Notes: generated from the letters alone by a model not told the origin. A stretch of DNA of 64,000 nt from Massilia violaceinigra (GCF_002752675.1 NZ_CP024608.1:744001-808000), one strand, 5' to 3'. Numbered from the stretch's first letter, positions 8,923 to 19,900 are shown. Numbers and translations: made by a program.

Positions 8923-10206
8923 ATGAAAACTTACATCGTTGGCGGCGCCGTGCGCGACGGCCTTCTGGGCCTGCCGGTGCAGGACCGCGACTGGATCGTG
9001 GTCGGCGCCACGCCCGAGGACATGCTGGCCGAAGGCTTTCGCCCGGTCGGCAAGGACTTCCCCGTCTTCCTGCATCCCAAGACGCAGGAAGAGTATGCGC
9101 TCGCCCGCACCGAGCGCAAGACCGCGCCCGGCTACCGCGGCTTCGTGTTCCACACCTCGCCCGACGTCACGCTCGAAGAAGACCTGGTGCGGCGCGACCT
9201 GACCATCAACGCCATCGCGCGCGACGCCGACGGCGGCATCACCGATCCGTTCGGCGGCCAGCGCGACCTGGAAGCGAAAATCTTCCGCCACGTCTCCGAT
9301 GCCTTTGCCGAAGACCCGGTGCGCATCCTGCGCCTGGCGCGCTTCGCGGCGCGCTTTCCCGACTTTACGGTGGCCCCCGAAACGCTGGCGCTGATGCGCA
9401 GCATGGTGGCGGCGGGCGAGGTCGATGCGCTGGTGGCCGAGCGGGTCTGGCAGGAAGTGGCGCGCGGCCTGATGGAACAGAAACCGTCGCGCATGCTGGC
9501 CGTGCTGCGCGCGTGCGGCGCGCTGGCGCGCATCATGCCGGAACTCGATGCCCTGTGGGGCGTGCCGCAGCCGCCGCTGCACCACCCCGAAATCGATACC
9601 GGCGCCCACATGATGCTGGTGATCGACTACGCGGCCGAACGCGGGTTCGATTTGCCGGTGCGTTTTGCCGCCCTGATGCACGACCTGGGCAAGGGCGCCA
9701 CGCCCGCCGAGCACTGGCCGCGCCACCACGGCCACGAGCAGCTCGGCGTGGCGCTGATCGACGCCGTCTGCGCGCGCCTGAAGGTGCCAAGCGAGTGCCG
9801 CGACCTGGCCGTCATGACCGCGCGCGAGCACGGTAACGTCAGCCGCGCCCGGGAACTGCGCGCCAATACCCTGGTCACCCTGTTCGAGCGCTGCGACGCC
9901 TTCCGCAAGCCGCTGCGTTTTGAACAGATGCTGCTGGCCGCCGAATGCGATTTTCGCGGGCGCGGCCGCGAGGGCGACGATTTCCGCACCCGGCCGTATC
10001 CGCAAGGCCCGTACCTGCTCGGCGCCCTGGCCGCCGCGCGCTCGATCAACGCCGGCGAAGTGGCGCTGCGCTGCGGCGAGAACAAGCAGCAAATTGCCCA
10101 CGCCGTGCATACGGCGCGCGTCTCGGCGGTCAAGGCGGCGCTGCGCCTCGGCGACGATCCCGGTCAGGCGGACGACAGCATCGGTGCGAATCCTGCTATT
10201 CTTTGA
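8923..10206 (+). CDS. cca: Multifunctional CCA tRNA nucleotidyltransferase
   Basis: Adds or repairs the 3' CCA of tRNAs without a template. The 427-residue product begins MKTYIVGGAVRDG, with the catalytic aspartates at residues 21 and 23 (QDRDW) and the RRDLTINAIA and DPVRILRLARFAARF blocks of class II enzymes. A C-terminal HD domain (LMHDLGKG, His253-Asp254, plus HHGHEQLG) is that of the gammaproteobacteria/betaproteobacteria multifunctional form, which also has phosphatase and 2',3'-cyclic phosphodiesterase activity. The longer open frame upstream overlaps the GST gene and lacks CCA homology, so the ATG at 8923 is used. It directly precedes the peroxidase gene (31 bp). Confidence 0.95.
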   Translation: MKTYIVGGAVRDGLLGLPVQDRDWIVVGATPEDMLAEGFRPVGKDFPVFLHPKTQEEYALARTERKTAPGYRGFVFHTSPDVTLEEDLVRRDLTINAIARDADGGITDPFGGQRDLEAKIFRHVSDAFAEDPVRILRLARFAARFPDFTVAPETLALMRSMVAAGEVDALVAERVWQEVARGLMEQKPSRMLAVLRACGALARIMPELDALWGVPQPPLHHPEIDTGAHMMLVIDYAAERGFDLPVRFAALMHDLGKGATPAEHWPRHHGHEQLGVALIDAVCARLKVPSECRDLAVMTAREHGNVSRARELRANTLVTLFERCDAFRKPLRFEQMLLAAECDFRGRGREGDDFRTRPYPQGPYLLGALAAARSINAGEVALRCGENKQQIAHAVHTARVSAVKAALRLGDDPGQADDSIGANPAIL

Positions 10207-10237
10207 TCCGATATTGGCATTGACACGGAGAAACGGG

Positions 10238-11221
10238 ATGCTGTTCACCTTGCGCCGGTCACTGGGTCGGTCCCTTGCAGCGCTCGCCTGCTGCTGGGCA
10301 GGCGTCGCCGCGGCCCAGGCGCTTGTCAATGAGCCAATCCGTCCGCTGCCCATGAAGGCGGTGGGCGACCCCGCGCGCATCGCGCTGGGCGCGCGCCTGT
10401 TCCAGGACCTGCGTTTTTCGCGCGACAGCACGCACAGCTGCGCCACCTGCCACCAGCTGCGCCGCGGCGGCGCCGACGGCAAGGCGATTTCCACGGGCGC
10501 GGACGGCAAGCCGGCCCTGTTCAACACCCCCACTGTCTACAACAGCAGTTTCAACTTCCGCCAGACCTGGACGGGGCGCTACAGCGGCGTCGAGCAGCTG
10601 CTCGACCACGTTATCATCAAGCCCAAGGCGTTTGCCGACAGCTGGGACCTGATGGCCGAGCGCCTGGCCAAGGACGAGGCGCTGTCGGCCCAGTTCATGG
10701 AAGTCTACGGCGACGCCCTGCGCCCGGCCTACGTGCGCGACGCGCTCGACCAGTTTCTGCGCTCGCTGGTGACGCCGTCGCGCTTCGACCGCTACCTGCG
10801 CGGCGACGCCGGCGCCATCACGGCCGAGGAAGAACGCGGCTACCTGCGCTTCAAGAGCTTCGGCTGCGCGGCCTGCCACCAGGGCATCAACGTGGGCGGC
10901 AACCTGTTCCAGAAAATGGGCGCCATGCGCGAGATGCCGGGGCTGGAAACGAGCGGCGCGGACCTGGGCCGCTATCAGGACACCAAGCGCAACATCGACC
11001 GCCATGTGTTCCGCGTGCCGGGCCTGCGCAATGTCGCGCTGACGGCGCCGTACTTCCATGACGGCTCGGTCAGCACGCTCGATCAGGCGGTGGAGCTGAT
11101 GTTCAAATACCAGCTGGGACGCACCGCCTCGCAGCAGGACAAGGAACTGATCGTGCGCTTCCTGCACACCCTGAGCGGCGAGAAGCTGGTGCCGGCAGTG
11201 GCACCGGGAGCGCCGCCGTGA
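10238..11221 (+). CDS. Di-haem cytochrome c peroxidase (CcpA/MauG family)
   Basis: Periplasmic peroxidase-type protein of 327 residues with two covalent haem sites, CATCH at residues 68-72 and CAACH at 210-214. A signal peptide (RSLAALACCWAGVAAA, cleavage near AAA-QA) precedes the mature chain. NTPTVYNSSFNFRQTWTGR and FRVPGLRNVALTAPYFHDG are conserved in the family, the latter with the typical His of the second haem domain. Members reduce H2O2 or make long-range oxidations; the substrate here is unknown. GGAG lies 7 nt before the ATG. The stop overlaps the start of the diguanylate cyclase gene by 4 bp, so the two are translationally coupled. Confidence 0.9.
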   Translation: MLFTLRRSLGRSLAALACCWAGVAAAQALVNEPIRPLPMKAVGDPARIALGARLFQDLRFSRDSTHSCATCHQLRRGGADGKAISTGADGKPALFNTPTVYNSSFNFRQTWTGRYSGVEQLLDHVIIKPKAFADSWDLMAERLAKDEALSAQFMEVYGDALRPAYVRDALDQFLRSLVTPSRFDRYLRGDAGAITAEEERGYLRFKSFGCAACHQGINVGGNLFQKMGAMREMPGLETSGADLGRYQDTKRNIDRHVFRVPGLRNVALTAPYFHDGSVSTLDQAVELMFKYQLGRTASQQDKELIVRFLHTLSGEKLVPAVAPGAPP

Positions 11222-12756
11222 GCGGCGCCATGAGGGGCGCCCTGGGCACCTGGCGCCGGGTCGCCGCGCTGCTGCTGCTGATCGGGCTGATGGTGGTGCT
11301 CGGCGTGCTGTTCCAACGCACCCAGGCCGTCGACATCGAAGCGCAGAACCGGGTCATGCTCAACCTGCGCGAGCTGGAAAAGCTCGATTCGGAGTGGAAC
11401 GTCAACATTCTGCGCTCGCACATCGGCTTGAACACCAATTACGATCCGCTGTCGGCACCCCTGCCGCGCATGCGCGAACTGCAGCTGCGCCTGGCCGGCG
11501 CGCTGCCCATGACCGGCAATCCCAAGGCGGAGGACGCGCTTGAGCAGGTCAAGCGCGCGCTGGTGAAGAAGGAAGAACTGGTCGAGCAGTTCAAGACCCA
11601 GAACGCGATCCTGCGCAATTCGCTGATCTTTTTTCCGCCCGCGATCACCGATCTGAAGACCGAGTTGAATGGCATCGAAGGCGCGATCGTGCAGGCGCGC
11701 ACGGTGCTGGCGCTCGACAGCGCCCTTAATAACCTCCTGAGCGACATCCTGCGCTACAACCTGGCGCCGTCGCCGGCGCTGGCGGCGCAGATCGAACGCA
11801 CGATCGCCTCGATGCAGCCGCTGCGCGGCGATTTTTCGGACAGCGTGAGCGACACCATCGACGAACTGGGTCGCCACGCGCACGCCATCCTGCGCTACCG
11901 CCAGAAGGAAAACGAACTCGAAATGCATATCGCGAACAGCCGCACGGCCGAGGCGATGGAAAAGCTGGGCAACCTGTTCGACACCTCGTTCGACCAGGTG
12001 CTGATCGAAAAGCAGCGCTACCGGACTTATTTGTTCGCGTATTCGGGCTTGCTGCTGCTGCTGCTGATGTACGTGGCGCGGCGCCTGCTGCGCAGCTACA
12101 GCATCATCGGCGAGGTCAATCGCAGTTTGCAGGCCGCGAACGAGACGCTCGAGCATCGCGTGGCCGAGCGCACGGCGGCGCTGGAAGCGCAGACGGAACG
12201 CCTGAAGCAATTGGCCCAGCATGACAGTCTGACGGGCCTGATCAATTACGGGGAGCTCACGCGCCTGCTGGCGCACGCGCTGGTGCGGGCCGGCCGGCGC
12301 GGCGACGTGGTGGTGGCCATGTTCATCGACCTCGATGGGTTCAAGGCCGTCAACGACACCTACGGACACGCCACCGGGGACCTGGTGCTGTGCGAAGTGG
12401 CCAGGCGGGTACAGGAGAAGCTGCGCAAGGAAGATGCGCTGGCGCGCCTGGGCGGGGACGAATTCGTGATCCTGCTGGAAGAGGTCAGTGGCCGCGACGG
12501 CGCCCTGCGGGTGGCGCAGCAGACGCTCGAAGCGATCCGCTCGATCACCGACGCGGGCGGCTGCCCGGTGCGCATTTCGGCCAGTATCGGGGTGGCCAGC
12601 GCCAAGGGCAAGGAAGGCTTCATGCGCGGCGCGCCGGCGCTGCTGGCCGATGCCGACCAAGCCATGTACCAGGCCAAGCAGGGCGGCAAGAACGGGATTT
12701 CGTTCAGTCCGCAGGCGCAGTGGAATGAGGCGCCAGCGGCCGCTACGACGGCCTAG
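11218..12756 (+). CDS. Membrane diguanylate cyclase (GGDEF) with N-terminal sensory region
   Basis: A 512-residue inner-membrane protein. Transmembrane helix 1 is at about residues 14-33 and helix 2 at about 272-287; the roughly 240-residue helical segment between them should face the periplasm and resembles the DAHL-type sensory region. A coiled linker (303-333) leads to a GGDEF domain from about residue 334. The active site is an intact GGDEF at 412-416, and an RxxD product-inhibition site (RKED, 403-406) sits exactly five residues before it, so an active, feedback-controlled c-di-GMP synthase is expected. Translation starts at a GTG inside the GTGA overlap with the peroxidase gene; the ATG at 11230 is an alternative. 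Confidence 0.92.
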   Translation: MSGAMRGALGTWRRVAALLLLIGLMVVLGVLFQRTQAVDIEAQNRVMLNLRELEKLDSEWNVNILRSHIGLNTNYDPLSAPLPRMRELQLRLAGALPMTGNPKAEDALEQVKRALVKKEELVEQFKTQNAILRNSLIFFPPAITDLKTELNGIEGAIVQARTVLALDSALNNLLSDILRYNLAPSPALAAQIERTIASMQPLRGDFSDSVSDTIDELGRHAHAILRYRQKENELEMHIANSRTAEAMEKLGNLFDTSFDQVLIEKQRYRTYLFAYSGLLLLLLMYVARRLLRSYSIIGEVNRSLQAANETLEHRVAERTAALEAQTERLKQLAQHDSLTGLINYGELTRLLAHALVRAGRRGDVVVAMFIDLDGFKAVNDTYGHATGDLVLCEVARRVQEKLRKEDALARLGGDEFVILLEEVSGRDGALRVAQQTLEAIRSITDAGGCPVRISASIGVASAKGKEGFMRGAPALLADADQAMYQAKQGGKNGISFSPQAQWNEAPAAATTA

Positions 12757-12760
12757 CCCT

Positions 12761-12861
12761 CGTCGTTCCCGCGCAGGCGGGAACCCAAGTTCGCGCTGTA
12801 GTCATGGGCTGCTCTACAAACTTGGGTTCCCGCCGAGTGCCGCCTTGGCGCGGGAACGACG
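12761..12861. repeat. Dispersed inverted repeat, two-arm copy
   Basis: The left arm CGTCGTTCCCGCGCAGGCGG continues GAACCCAAGTT; after about 40 bp, AAACTTGGGTTCCCGCCG and GCGCGGGAACGACG give the facing arm. The right arm carries an internal insertion (AGTGCCGCCTTGG) relative to the perfect copy at 49770. It fills the gap between the cyclase and GNAT genes and may act as a transcription end point. Confidence 0.85.
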
Positions 12862-12931
12862 GTGGTGGAATGCGCTACAATGGTCAAATTGGTGCACTGC
12901 ACAATCGACGTAACGGATAACGGCCGCAATC

Positions 12932-13594
12932 ATGTTCACAAACCCATTCAGTAGCTGGCTCAACGCCCGCAGCGGCCGCAAGTCTCGCCGTACGGTGCTG
13001 GTCAAGCAGCTCCACGAACGCGACCGCCGACGTGTGCTCAAGCATTTTCTCGCGCTCGACGACAGTGACCGCTTACTTCGCTTCGGCACCAGGCTGCCCG
13101 ACGAACTGGTGGAAGCCTACGTTGCCAAGATCGACTTTTCCCGCGACACCGTCTACGGCGTCTATAACCCGGTCTTCAAGCTGGTGGCCGTCGGCCACCT
13201 GGCGTTCGGGCCCCGGGAAGCCTCGACCCACGCGTTGAGCAGCACGACCAAGGACATCGTGGCCGAATTCGGCGTGTCGGTGTCGGCGTCGGCGCGCGGG
13301 CTGGGTATTGGCTCCAAGCTGTTCGAGCGCGCCGCCATCCGCTGCCGCAACCTCGATGTCGACACCTTATATATGCACTGCCTCTCGTCCAACCAGACCA
13401 TGATGCACATCGCTAAAAAGGCCGGCATGGAGATCCAGCGCGATTACGGCGAAGCCGACGCCTACCTGCGCCTGCTGCCGCCCGACCCGGCCAGCATGCT
13501 CAGGGAAGCCATCGACGAGCAGTTCGCCACCATCGACTACACCCTCAAGGCCAACACCCGCGCCGCCGTCAAATTCTTCGTGCCGAAGAAGTAA
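12932..13594 (+). CDS. GNAT family N-acetyltransferase
   Basis: A 220-residue cytosolic protein. The acetyl-CoA pyrophosphate-binding loop of the GNAT fold is visible as ARGLGIGSKLFERA (RxxGxG at residues 122-127) after the beta-strand IVAEFGVSVSAS, and the following LYMHCLSSNQTMMHIAKKAGM is the family's motif B region. An N-terminal stretch of about 25 residues is basic. The acceptor substrate cannot be told from the sequence. A TACAAT that could be a -10 box lies about 55 bp upstream (near 12876), after the dispersed repeat, so the gene probably has its own promoter. Confidence 0.85.
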   Translation: MFTNPFSSWLNARSGRKSRRTVLVKQLHERDRRRVLKHFLALDDSDRLLRFGTRLPDELVEAYVAKIDFSRDTVYGVYNPVFKLVAVGHLAFGPREASTHALSSTTKDIVAEFGVSVSASARGLGIGSKLFERAAIRCRNLDVDTLYMHCLSSNQTMMHIAKKAGMEIQRDYGEADAYLRLLPPDPASMLREAIDEQFATIDYTLKANTRAAVKFFVPKK

Positions 13595-14065
13595 GCTCCT
13601 CTATGCTGCGGCAACAACTGAGTTACAGCGACAGCGCTGATGGCGACGGCTACCTGCACTGGGCGTGATCGACCGGTGATCGATCCCGAGCCGCTAGGTA
13701 ATACCTCGACTTGCAGCTCAGAAGCCTCGCCTAAAAAGGCGATTATCTTCCGGCTTTGTGGGCATAAGTCAATGATTTTAAAGGGTATTTTATGCATAAT
13801 GAATGCTATTGCCAACCTCTGCAGGAGACCCAAAATGAAACGCAAAGATGGATTTTTGAAGCGAGCGAAAAACTGGAATAGTCGGAAGAGGGGCGCCTCA
13901 CCTGCTACCCTTCAAACGTCTGGCTTAGCTCGGTGAAAGACGTTTGGAGGGTAAGCAGGTGAGGCGATTACTGTCAATTCATACAGTGTTTTATTTTTAG
14001 CTGCAATCGAATTAAAGCAGTAGTTTCCGCCATTATCCATGGCATATCCCTGACTACTCGTTTTG
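13595..14065. other. Gene-poor, lower-GC intergenic stretch
   Basis: About 470 bp between the GNAT gene and the convergent PIN pseudogene. Base composition is clearly richer in A and T than the surroundings (for example TTTTAAAGGGTATTTTATGC near 13777). Short open frames exist on both strands, but none has a ribosome binding site with a recognisable product. A 33-codon frame starting MKRKDGFLKRAKN near 13834 has AGGAGAC upstream but runs into the large hairpin. The only strong structure is the inverted repeat at 13894-13966. Confidence 0.6.
13894..13966. repeat. Large 27/28-bp inverted repeat (hairpin)
   Basis: The left arm runs CGCCTCACCTGCTACCC then TTCAAACGTC; the right arm is its reverse complement apart from one bulged base and one mismatch. 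The loop is 18 nt. It lies between convergent genes, but neither side has a T run, so it is not a classical terminator. It does not have the conserved ends of an integron attC site. A transposon end or MITE relic is possible. Confidence 0.75.
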
Positions 14066-14507
14066 TTATCTCGGCTTGGCCAGTTTGAGGTCCACAATGC
14101 CCTTGTCGCTCAGCTGATACGGGATGCGCATTAATGGACTGGTATACCCCATCACATCGCGCGTGACCATGTAGCGGCCATCTGATTCGGCAGTAGCGAG
14201 AACAATTGCATCAGGCAGTTTGATCTTCTTGTTTGGGCCCAGAATGCTGTTGGCCCTGATATCGATTGCTTTGTCAGTGATTTTCTGATTGATCTGGATG
14301 ACCAGCAGGCCAGCGAGCTTCGCCATCGAATCAGCAAACTCCGCAATCGTTATCACTCCGCCACCAACGTCCCGTCGAAGCCCAATAGCGAACTCCATGT
14401 AGGTTGCTTATTGCGATGTCTGTGTAGTACAGGAGCTCTTTCCTTGCATCGGGCACCCCTTTGAAGAAATCGATAACAATATTTGTATCAATTAATGCTA
14501 TCGCCAT
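14066..14507 (-). pseudogene. VapC-like PIN-domain toxin, frameshifted
   Basis: The gene starts at 14507 and reads MAIALIDTNIVIDFFKGVPD, the PIN N-terminus with its first catalytic aspartate (D7). The frame then runs on to TDIAISNLH and loses homology. The remaining PIN sequence (MEFAIGLRRD, PDAIVLATAE, VTRD, ending at 14066) continues in another frame from about 14400. PIN proteins are Mg-dependent RNases. The net shift is +1 (or -2, or -5); CTACATG where SNLTYMEF would be expected is compatible with loss of 5 bp between two ACCT repeats. The start overlaps the upstream antitoxin gene by 10 bp, the standard arrangement. It is probably inactive unless rescued by frameshifting. Confidence 0.8.
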
Positions 14508-14902
14508 TCTTCTCTCAACTCTCGTTGGAACTCCACCGCGTCATCGCCAAACACGCCCTTTTCCTTGAGGCTGCCGAAGGCGCTCATGAACTTCGCCAAA
14601 TCCGGCGACTGAGCGGGTTCGGCGACGGCACTTGCCTGCGCTTCGAGCTTCACGTATTGCCTCTTTTTGATTACCTTGTGGATTCGGTTGCGAGAAAAGT
14701 TGCCGGTCAGTCCACCGAGAACGACAGCTCCGCCGGTAGCCGCGTCTTTTATTGTGACGACAAGCCGTCTCTTGTCTGAAAGCACGGTAATGTCATTCAC
14801 TTCGACCGACGTATCACGCAACATCTGGGGTGCAGGCGTCATGGTTTCACCCCTCAGTCGTTTCCGACGAGGTCGACCAAGCATCTTTACCGGGTTTGTC
14901 AT
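14498..14902 (-). CDS. Probable antitoxin partner of the PIN toxin
   Basis: A 134-residue protein encoded directly upstream of, and overlapping, the PIN toxin gene. I do not recognise a named family for the whole chain. The N-terminus has a basic GRPRRKRLRGE patch that could bind DNA. The middle (ITVLSDKRRLVVTIKD, GAVVLGGLTGNFSRNRIH) looks like a beta-rich region. The C-terminal FGSLKEKGVFGDDAVEFQRE resembles the toxin-binding tails of VapB-type antitoxins. An ATG at 14914 is also possible, but GAGG is correctly spaced from the ATG at 14902. The role is inferred from position and tail. Confidence 0.65.
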   Translation of the reverse strand: MTNPVKMLGRPRRKRLRGETMTPAPQMLRDTSVEVNDITVLSDKRRLVVTIKDAATGGAVVLGGLTGNFSRNRIHKVIKKRQYVKLEAQASAVAEPAQSPDLAKFMSAFGSLKEKGVFGDDAVEFQRELREEWR

Positions 14903-15176
14903 ATGCCGCCTCATTTTGGTTTGATCCTAAAACCAGTGTAGCGCACTTCTGGCCGTCATCGCCTTGCGGGATAGGGTCTGCCTGATTCGGTCAATGAGGA
15001 AAGCCAAAACTTTGACCAGCTCTGCAGGACGAACATCCCACCGTACAACATGTGTTCAAAGTCCCAATGAATTTTAGCAATGACATGATGGTTGGTGAAC
15101 ACCTGCCTGACACAAACATGTGTCGTCGCGGGTGAATGTCATCGGACGCAAATGACGACCTTTGCCAATGGCGGCG

Positions 15177-15686
15177 TTATACCAGCGGCAGCGCGGTCGT
15201 ATCCTTGATCCGCTGCAGCGCGAAGCTCGACTTCACGTCGGCCACCGCCGGGTGGCTGAGCAGGGTCTGCATCATGAAGCGCGAGAAGTGATCCATGTCT
15301 TCCACGTGAACGCGCAGCAGGTAATCCATCTCCCCCGTCATCGCATAGCAGGCCACCACTTCCGGCCAGTGCTCGACCGACAGCGCGAAGTCCGCATGCG
15401 GCGAACTGGTGGCGCGGCGCGCCCCGGCCGCGTTGCTGGATGCCTCGCTGTGCTTTTCCAGCCGCACGTTCACATACGCCAGCAAACCGAGGCCGATCTG
15501 GGCCGGGTCGAGCAGCGCCACGTACTGGCGGATCACGCCCGCTTCCTCCAGCCGCTTGATGCGCCGCAGGCAGGGCGACGGCGACAGGCTGACCCGGTCG
15601 GCCACGTCCTGGTTCGACAGGCGCCCGTCCGCCTGCAGAATCGCCAGAATCTTCCGATCTGTTTTATCGAGCACAATTTTTGGCAT
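15177..15686 (-). CDS. Lrp/AsnC family transcriptional regulator
   Basis: A 169-residue DNA-binding regulator. The N-terminal winged helix-turn-helix (LDKTDRKILAILQADGRLSN, then VADRVSLSPSPCLRRIKRLEE) is followed by the ligand-binding RAM domain (about residues 65-155), containing YAMTGEMDYLLRVHVEDMDHF. A slightly longer linker strand segment (EASSNAAGARRATSSPHADF) sits inside the RAM domain. It is divergent from hpd with a 125-bp shared control region holding a GCAATA-T-TATTGC palindrome, so it probably regulates itself and the aromatic catabolic genes in response to an amino acid; the effector is not determinable here. Confidence 0.92.
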   Translation of the reverse strand: MPKIVLDKTDRKILAILQADGRLSNQDVADRVSLSPSPCLRRIKRLEEAGVIRQYVALLDPAQIGLGLLAYVNVRLEKHSEASSNAAGARRATSSPHADFALSVEHWPEVVACYAMTGEMDYLLRVHVEDMDHFSRFMMQTLLSHPAVADVKSSFALQRIKDTTALPLV

Positions 15687-15712
15687 ATTTTCTCCGAAAG
15701 CCGCATTTCAAC

Positions 15713-15725
15713 GCAATATTATTGC
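15713..15725. promoter_or_regulatory. Candidate Lrp-type operator
   Basis: Perfect palindrome GCAATATTATTGC (6-bp arms, 1-nt centre), 26 bp upstream of the Lrp-family start codon and about 90 bp upstream of hpd. Its AT-rich centre and size fit Lrp/AsnC half-site pairs. A TATACT resembling a -10 box for hpd lies at 15780-15785. Confidence 0.5.
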
Positions 15726-15811
15726 TCAAATCGTCGTGCGTGGGGCAGTGTTTGAAATTTAATGCTGGTGTCGCAGGACTATACTGTGCCCTACTAAAAT
15801 AGGAGACTGTC

Positions 15812-16933
<1,122 letters not shown>

Positions 16934-16975
16934 GCCCGGCGCAGCGACGCACAAGAACATACGGAGACAAAGACA

Positions 16976-19900
16976 ATGAACGCACCGCTAGACCGGGCTC
17001 ACCTCGACGCTGAGCCGTCGCACGAGATTTCGCTCGACGACAAATGGACGCTGGAGCGCGGCCGCGCCTTCATGACCGGCACCCAGGCGCTGATCCGCCT
17101 GCCGATGATGCAGCGCGAACGCGACCTCAAGGCCGGCCTGAACACCGCCGGCTACATCACCGGCTACCGCGGCTCGCCCGTGACCTCGGTCGACATGACC
17201 GCGGTGAAGGCCAAGAAGCACCTCGACGCCCACCACGTCAAGTTCCATCCCGGGATGAACGAAGACCTGGCCGCCACCGCGGTCTGGGGTACCCAGCAAA
17301 CGAACTTGTTCAAGGACGCCAAGTACGACGGCGTGTTCTCGATGTGGTACGGCAAAGGCCCCGGTGTGGACCGCTGCGGCGACGTCTTCAAGCACGCCAA
17401 CAATGCCGGCAGCGCCAAGCATGGCGGCGTGCTGGTACTGGCCGGCGACGATCACGCGGCCAAATCGTCGTCCACCGCGCACCAGTCGGACCATATCCTG
17501 AACGCCTGCGGCATTCCGGTGCTGTACCCGGCCTCGGTGCAGGAATACATCGACTACGGCCTGCACGCCTGGGCCATGAGCCGCTACACCGGCCTGTGGG
17601 TATCGATGAAGTGCGTCACCGACATCATCGAGTCCGGCGCCGTGGTCGACTTCGACCCGGACCGCGTCCAGATCGAACTGCCGACCGACTTCGTGCTGCC
17701 CGAGGGTGGCCTGAATATCCGCTGGCCCGACACCGTGCTCGATATGGAAGTGCGGATGAACAGCTTCAAGTGGTACGCCGCGCTGGCTTACGCGCGCGCC
17801 AACAAGCTCAATAAAATCATCTGGGACAGCCCGAAACCGAAGATCGGCATCATCACCGCCGGCAAATCGTATCTGGACACGCGCCAGGCGCTGGCCGATC
17901 TGGGCATCGACGAGCAGGCCGCCAGCGACATCGGCATCCGCCTGTATAAGATCGGCATGACCTGGCCGCTCGAAGCGGAAGGCGTGCACGAATTCGCCAA
18001 GGGCCTCGACGAAATCCTGGTGGTCGAAGAGAAGCGCCAGATTCTCGAATACGCGCTCAAGGAAGAACTGTACAACCTGCCGGACGGCCAGCGTCCGCGT
18101 GTGGTCGGCAAATTCGACGATACCGGCGAATGGTCGAACAAGGGCGGCACCGGCCACGGCGACTGGCTGCTGCCGGCCACCTATGAGCTCAACCCGGCCC
18201 AGATCGCGCGCGCGATCGCCAGCCGCATTTCGCACTACTGCGCCGGCCATCCGGTCGAGCAGCGCGTCAAGGAACGCATCGCCTACCTCGAAGCGAAAGA
18301 GCTGGTGCTCAAGAGCGCGGGCCTGAAACCCAATCCCGACACCGATCGCACCCCGTATTTCTGCTCCGGCTGCCCGCACAACTCGTCGACCAAGGTGCCC
18401 GAAGGCTCGCGCGCGCTGGCCGGCATCGGCTGCCACTACATGGTGCTGTGGATGGACCGCGAAACGTCGACCTTCACCCACATGGGTGCCGAAGGCGTGA
18501 CCTGGGTCGGCCAGGCGCCGTTCACCAACGAGAAGCACGTCTTCACCAACCTTGGCGACGGCACCTACTTCCACTCGGGGATCCTGGCGATCCGCGCGGC
18601 GGTGGCGGCCAAGGTCAATATCACCTATAAAATCCTGTTCAACGACGCGGTGGCCATGACCGGCGGCCAGGAATTCGACGGTCCGCTCGACCCGGGCATG
18701 ATCAGCCGCCAGATCGCGGCCGAAGGCGTGGGCCCGATCATCGTCGTCACCGACGAACCGGAAAAATACCCGTCCGACTACAAGTGGGCCGAAGGCGTGA
18801 CCGTGCGTCACCGCAGCGAATTGATGGACGTGCAGCGCGAACTGCGCGACAAGCCGGGCGTGTCGGCCATGATCTATGACCAGACCTGTGCGTCCGAAAA
18901 GCGCCGCCGCCGCAAGCGCAACGAGTATCCGGATCCGGCCAAGCGCGCCGTCATCAACGAGGCTGTGTGCGAAGGCTGCGGCGACTGCTCGGTGCAGTCG
19001 AACTGCCTGTCGGTCGAACCGCTGGAAACGGAACTGGGCCGCAAGCGCCAGATCAACCAGTCGTCGTGCAACAAGGATTTCTCGTGCGTGACGGGCTTCT
19101 GCCCGAGTTTTGTCACGGTCGAAGGTGGTTCGCTCAAAAAGCCTAAAAAAGCCGCCACCGGCGAAGCGGCCCCGCCGCAGCTGCCGACGCCTGTGCTGAA
19201 AGGCACTGCCGCGCCGTACGGCATCCTGATCACCGGGATCGGTGGCACCGGCGTGGTCACCGTCGGCCAGATCCTGGCGATGGCGGCCCACGTCGAAGGC
19301 AAGGGCGCCATTGTGCTCGACATGAGCGGACTGGCCCAGAAGGGCGGCCCGGTGATGTCGCACGTGCGCCTGGCCGACAAGCAGGCCGATTTGCATTCGA
19401 CCCGCGTGGGCACCGGCAGCGCCGACCTGGTAATCGGCTGCGACCTGATCGTCACGGCCAGCCGCGACGCCCTGTCGCGCATGGGCGAAGGCCGCACTTA
19501 CGCGGCGATCAATTCGACCGGTTCCTCGACGGCGGCATTCGTCAAGAACCCGGACTGGCAGTTCCCTGGCGCGTCGTCGCAGGCCGAAATCGTCAAGGCG
19601 TGCGGCACCGAGCGCGTGGACTTTGTCGACGCCGGCCAGATCGCCACCGCGCTGATGGGCGACTCGATCGCCACCAATATGTTCATGCTCGGCTACGCGT
19701 GGCAAAAAGGCCAGGTGCCCTTGACCGAAGCGTCGATCATGACGGCCATTGAATTGAACAACGTATCGGTGGGCTTTAACAAGAGCGCCTTTACGTGGGG
19801 CCGCACGGCGGCGCACGACTTGCAGTCGCTGGTGAAGATGACCACGCCGGCCAAGGTGATCGAATTCAAGCGCACCCAAAGCCTGGACGAGATCATCAAC

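Noticed and set aside
13640..13936. A 98-codon plus-strand frame after the GNAT gene
   Set aside because: No family pattern and it runs into the large hairpin. The internal MKRKDG start has a possible ribosome binding site, but 33 codons without homology are not enough to call.
13894..13966. Integron attC site or CRISPR-like repeat
   Set aside because: The ends lack the GTTRRRY and RYYYAAC core sites of attC, and there is one copy only. No repeat-spacer array was found anywhere in the window.
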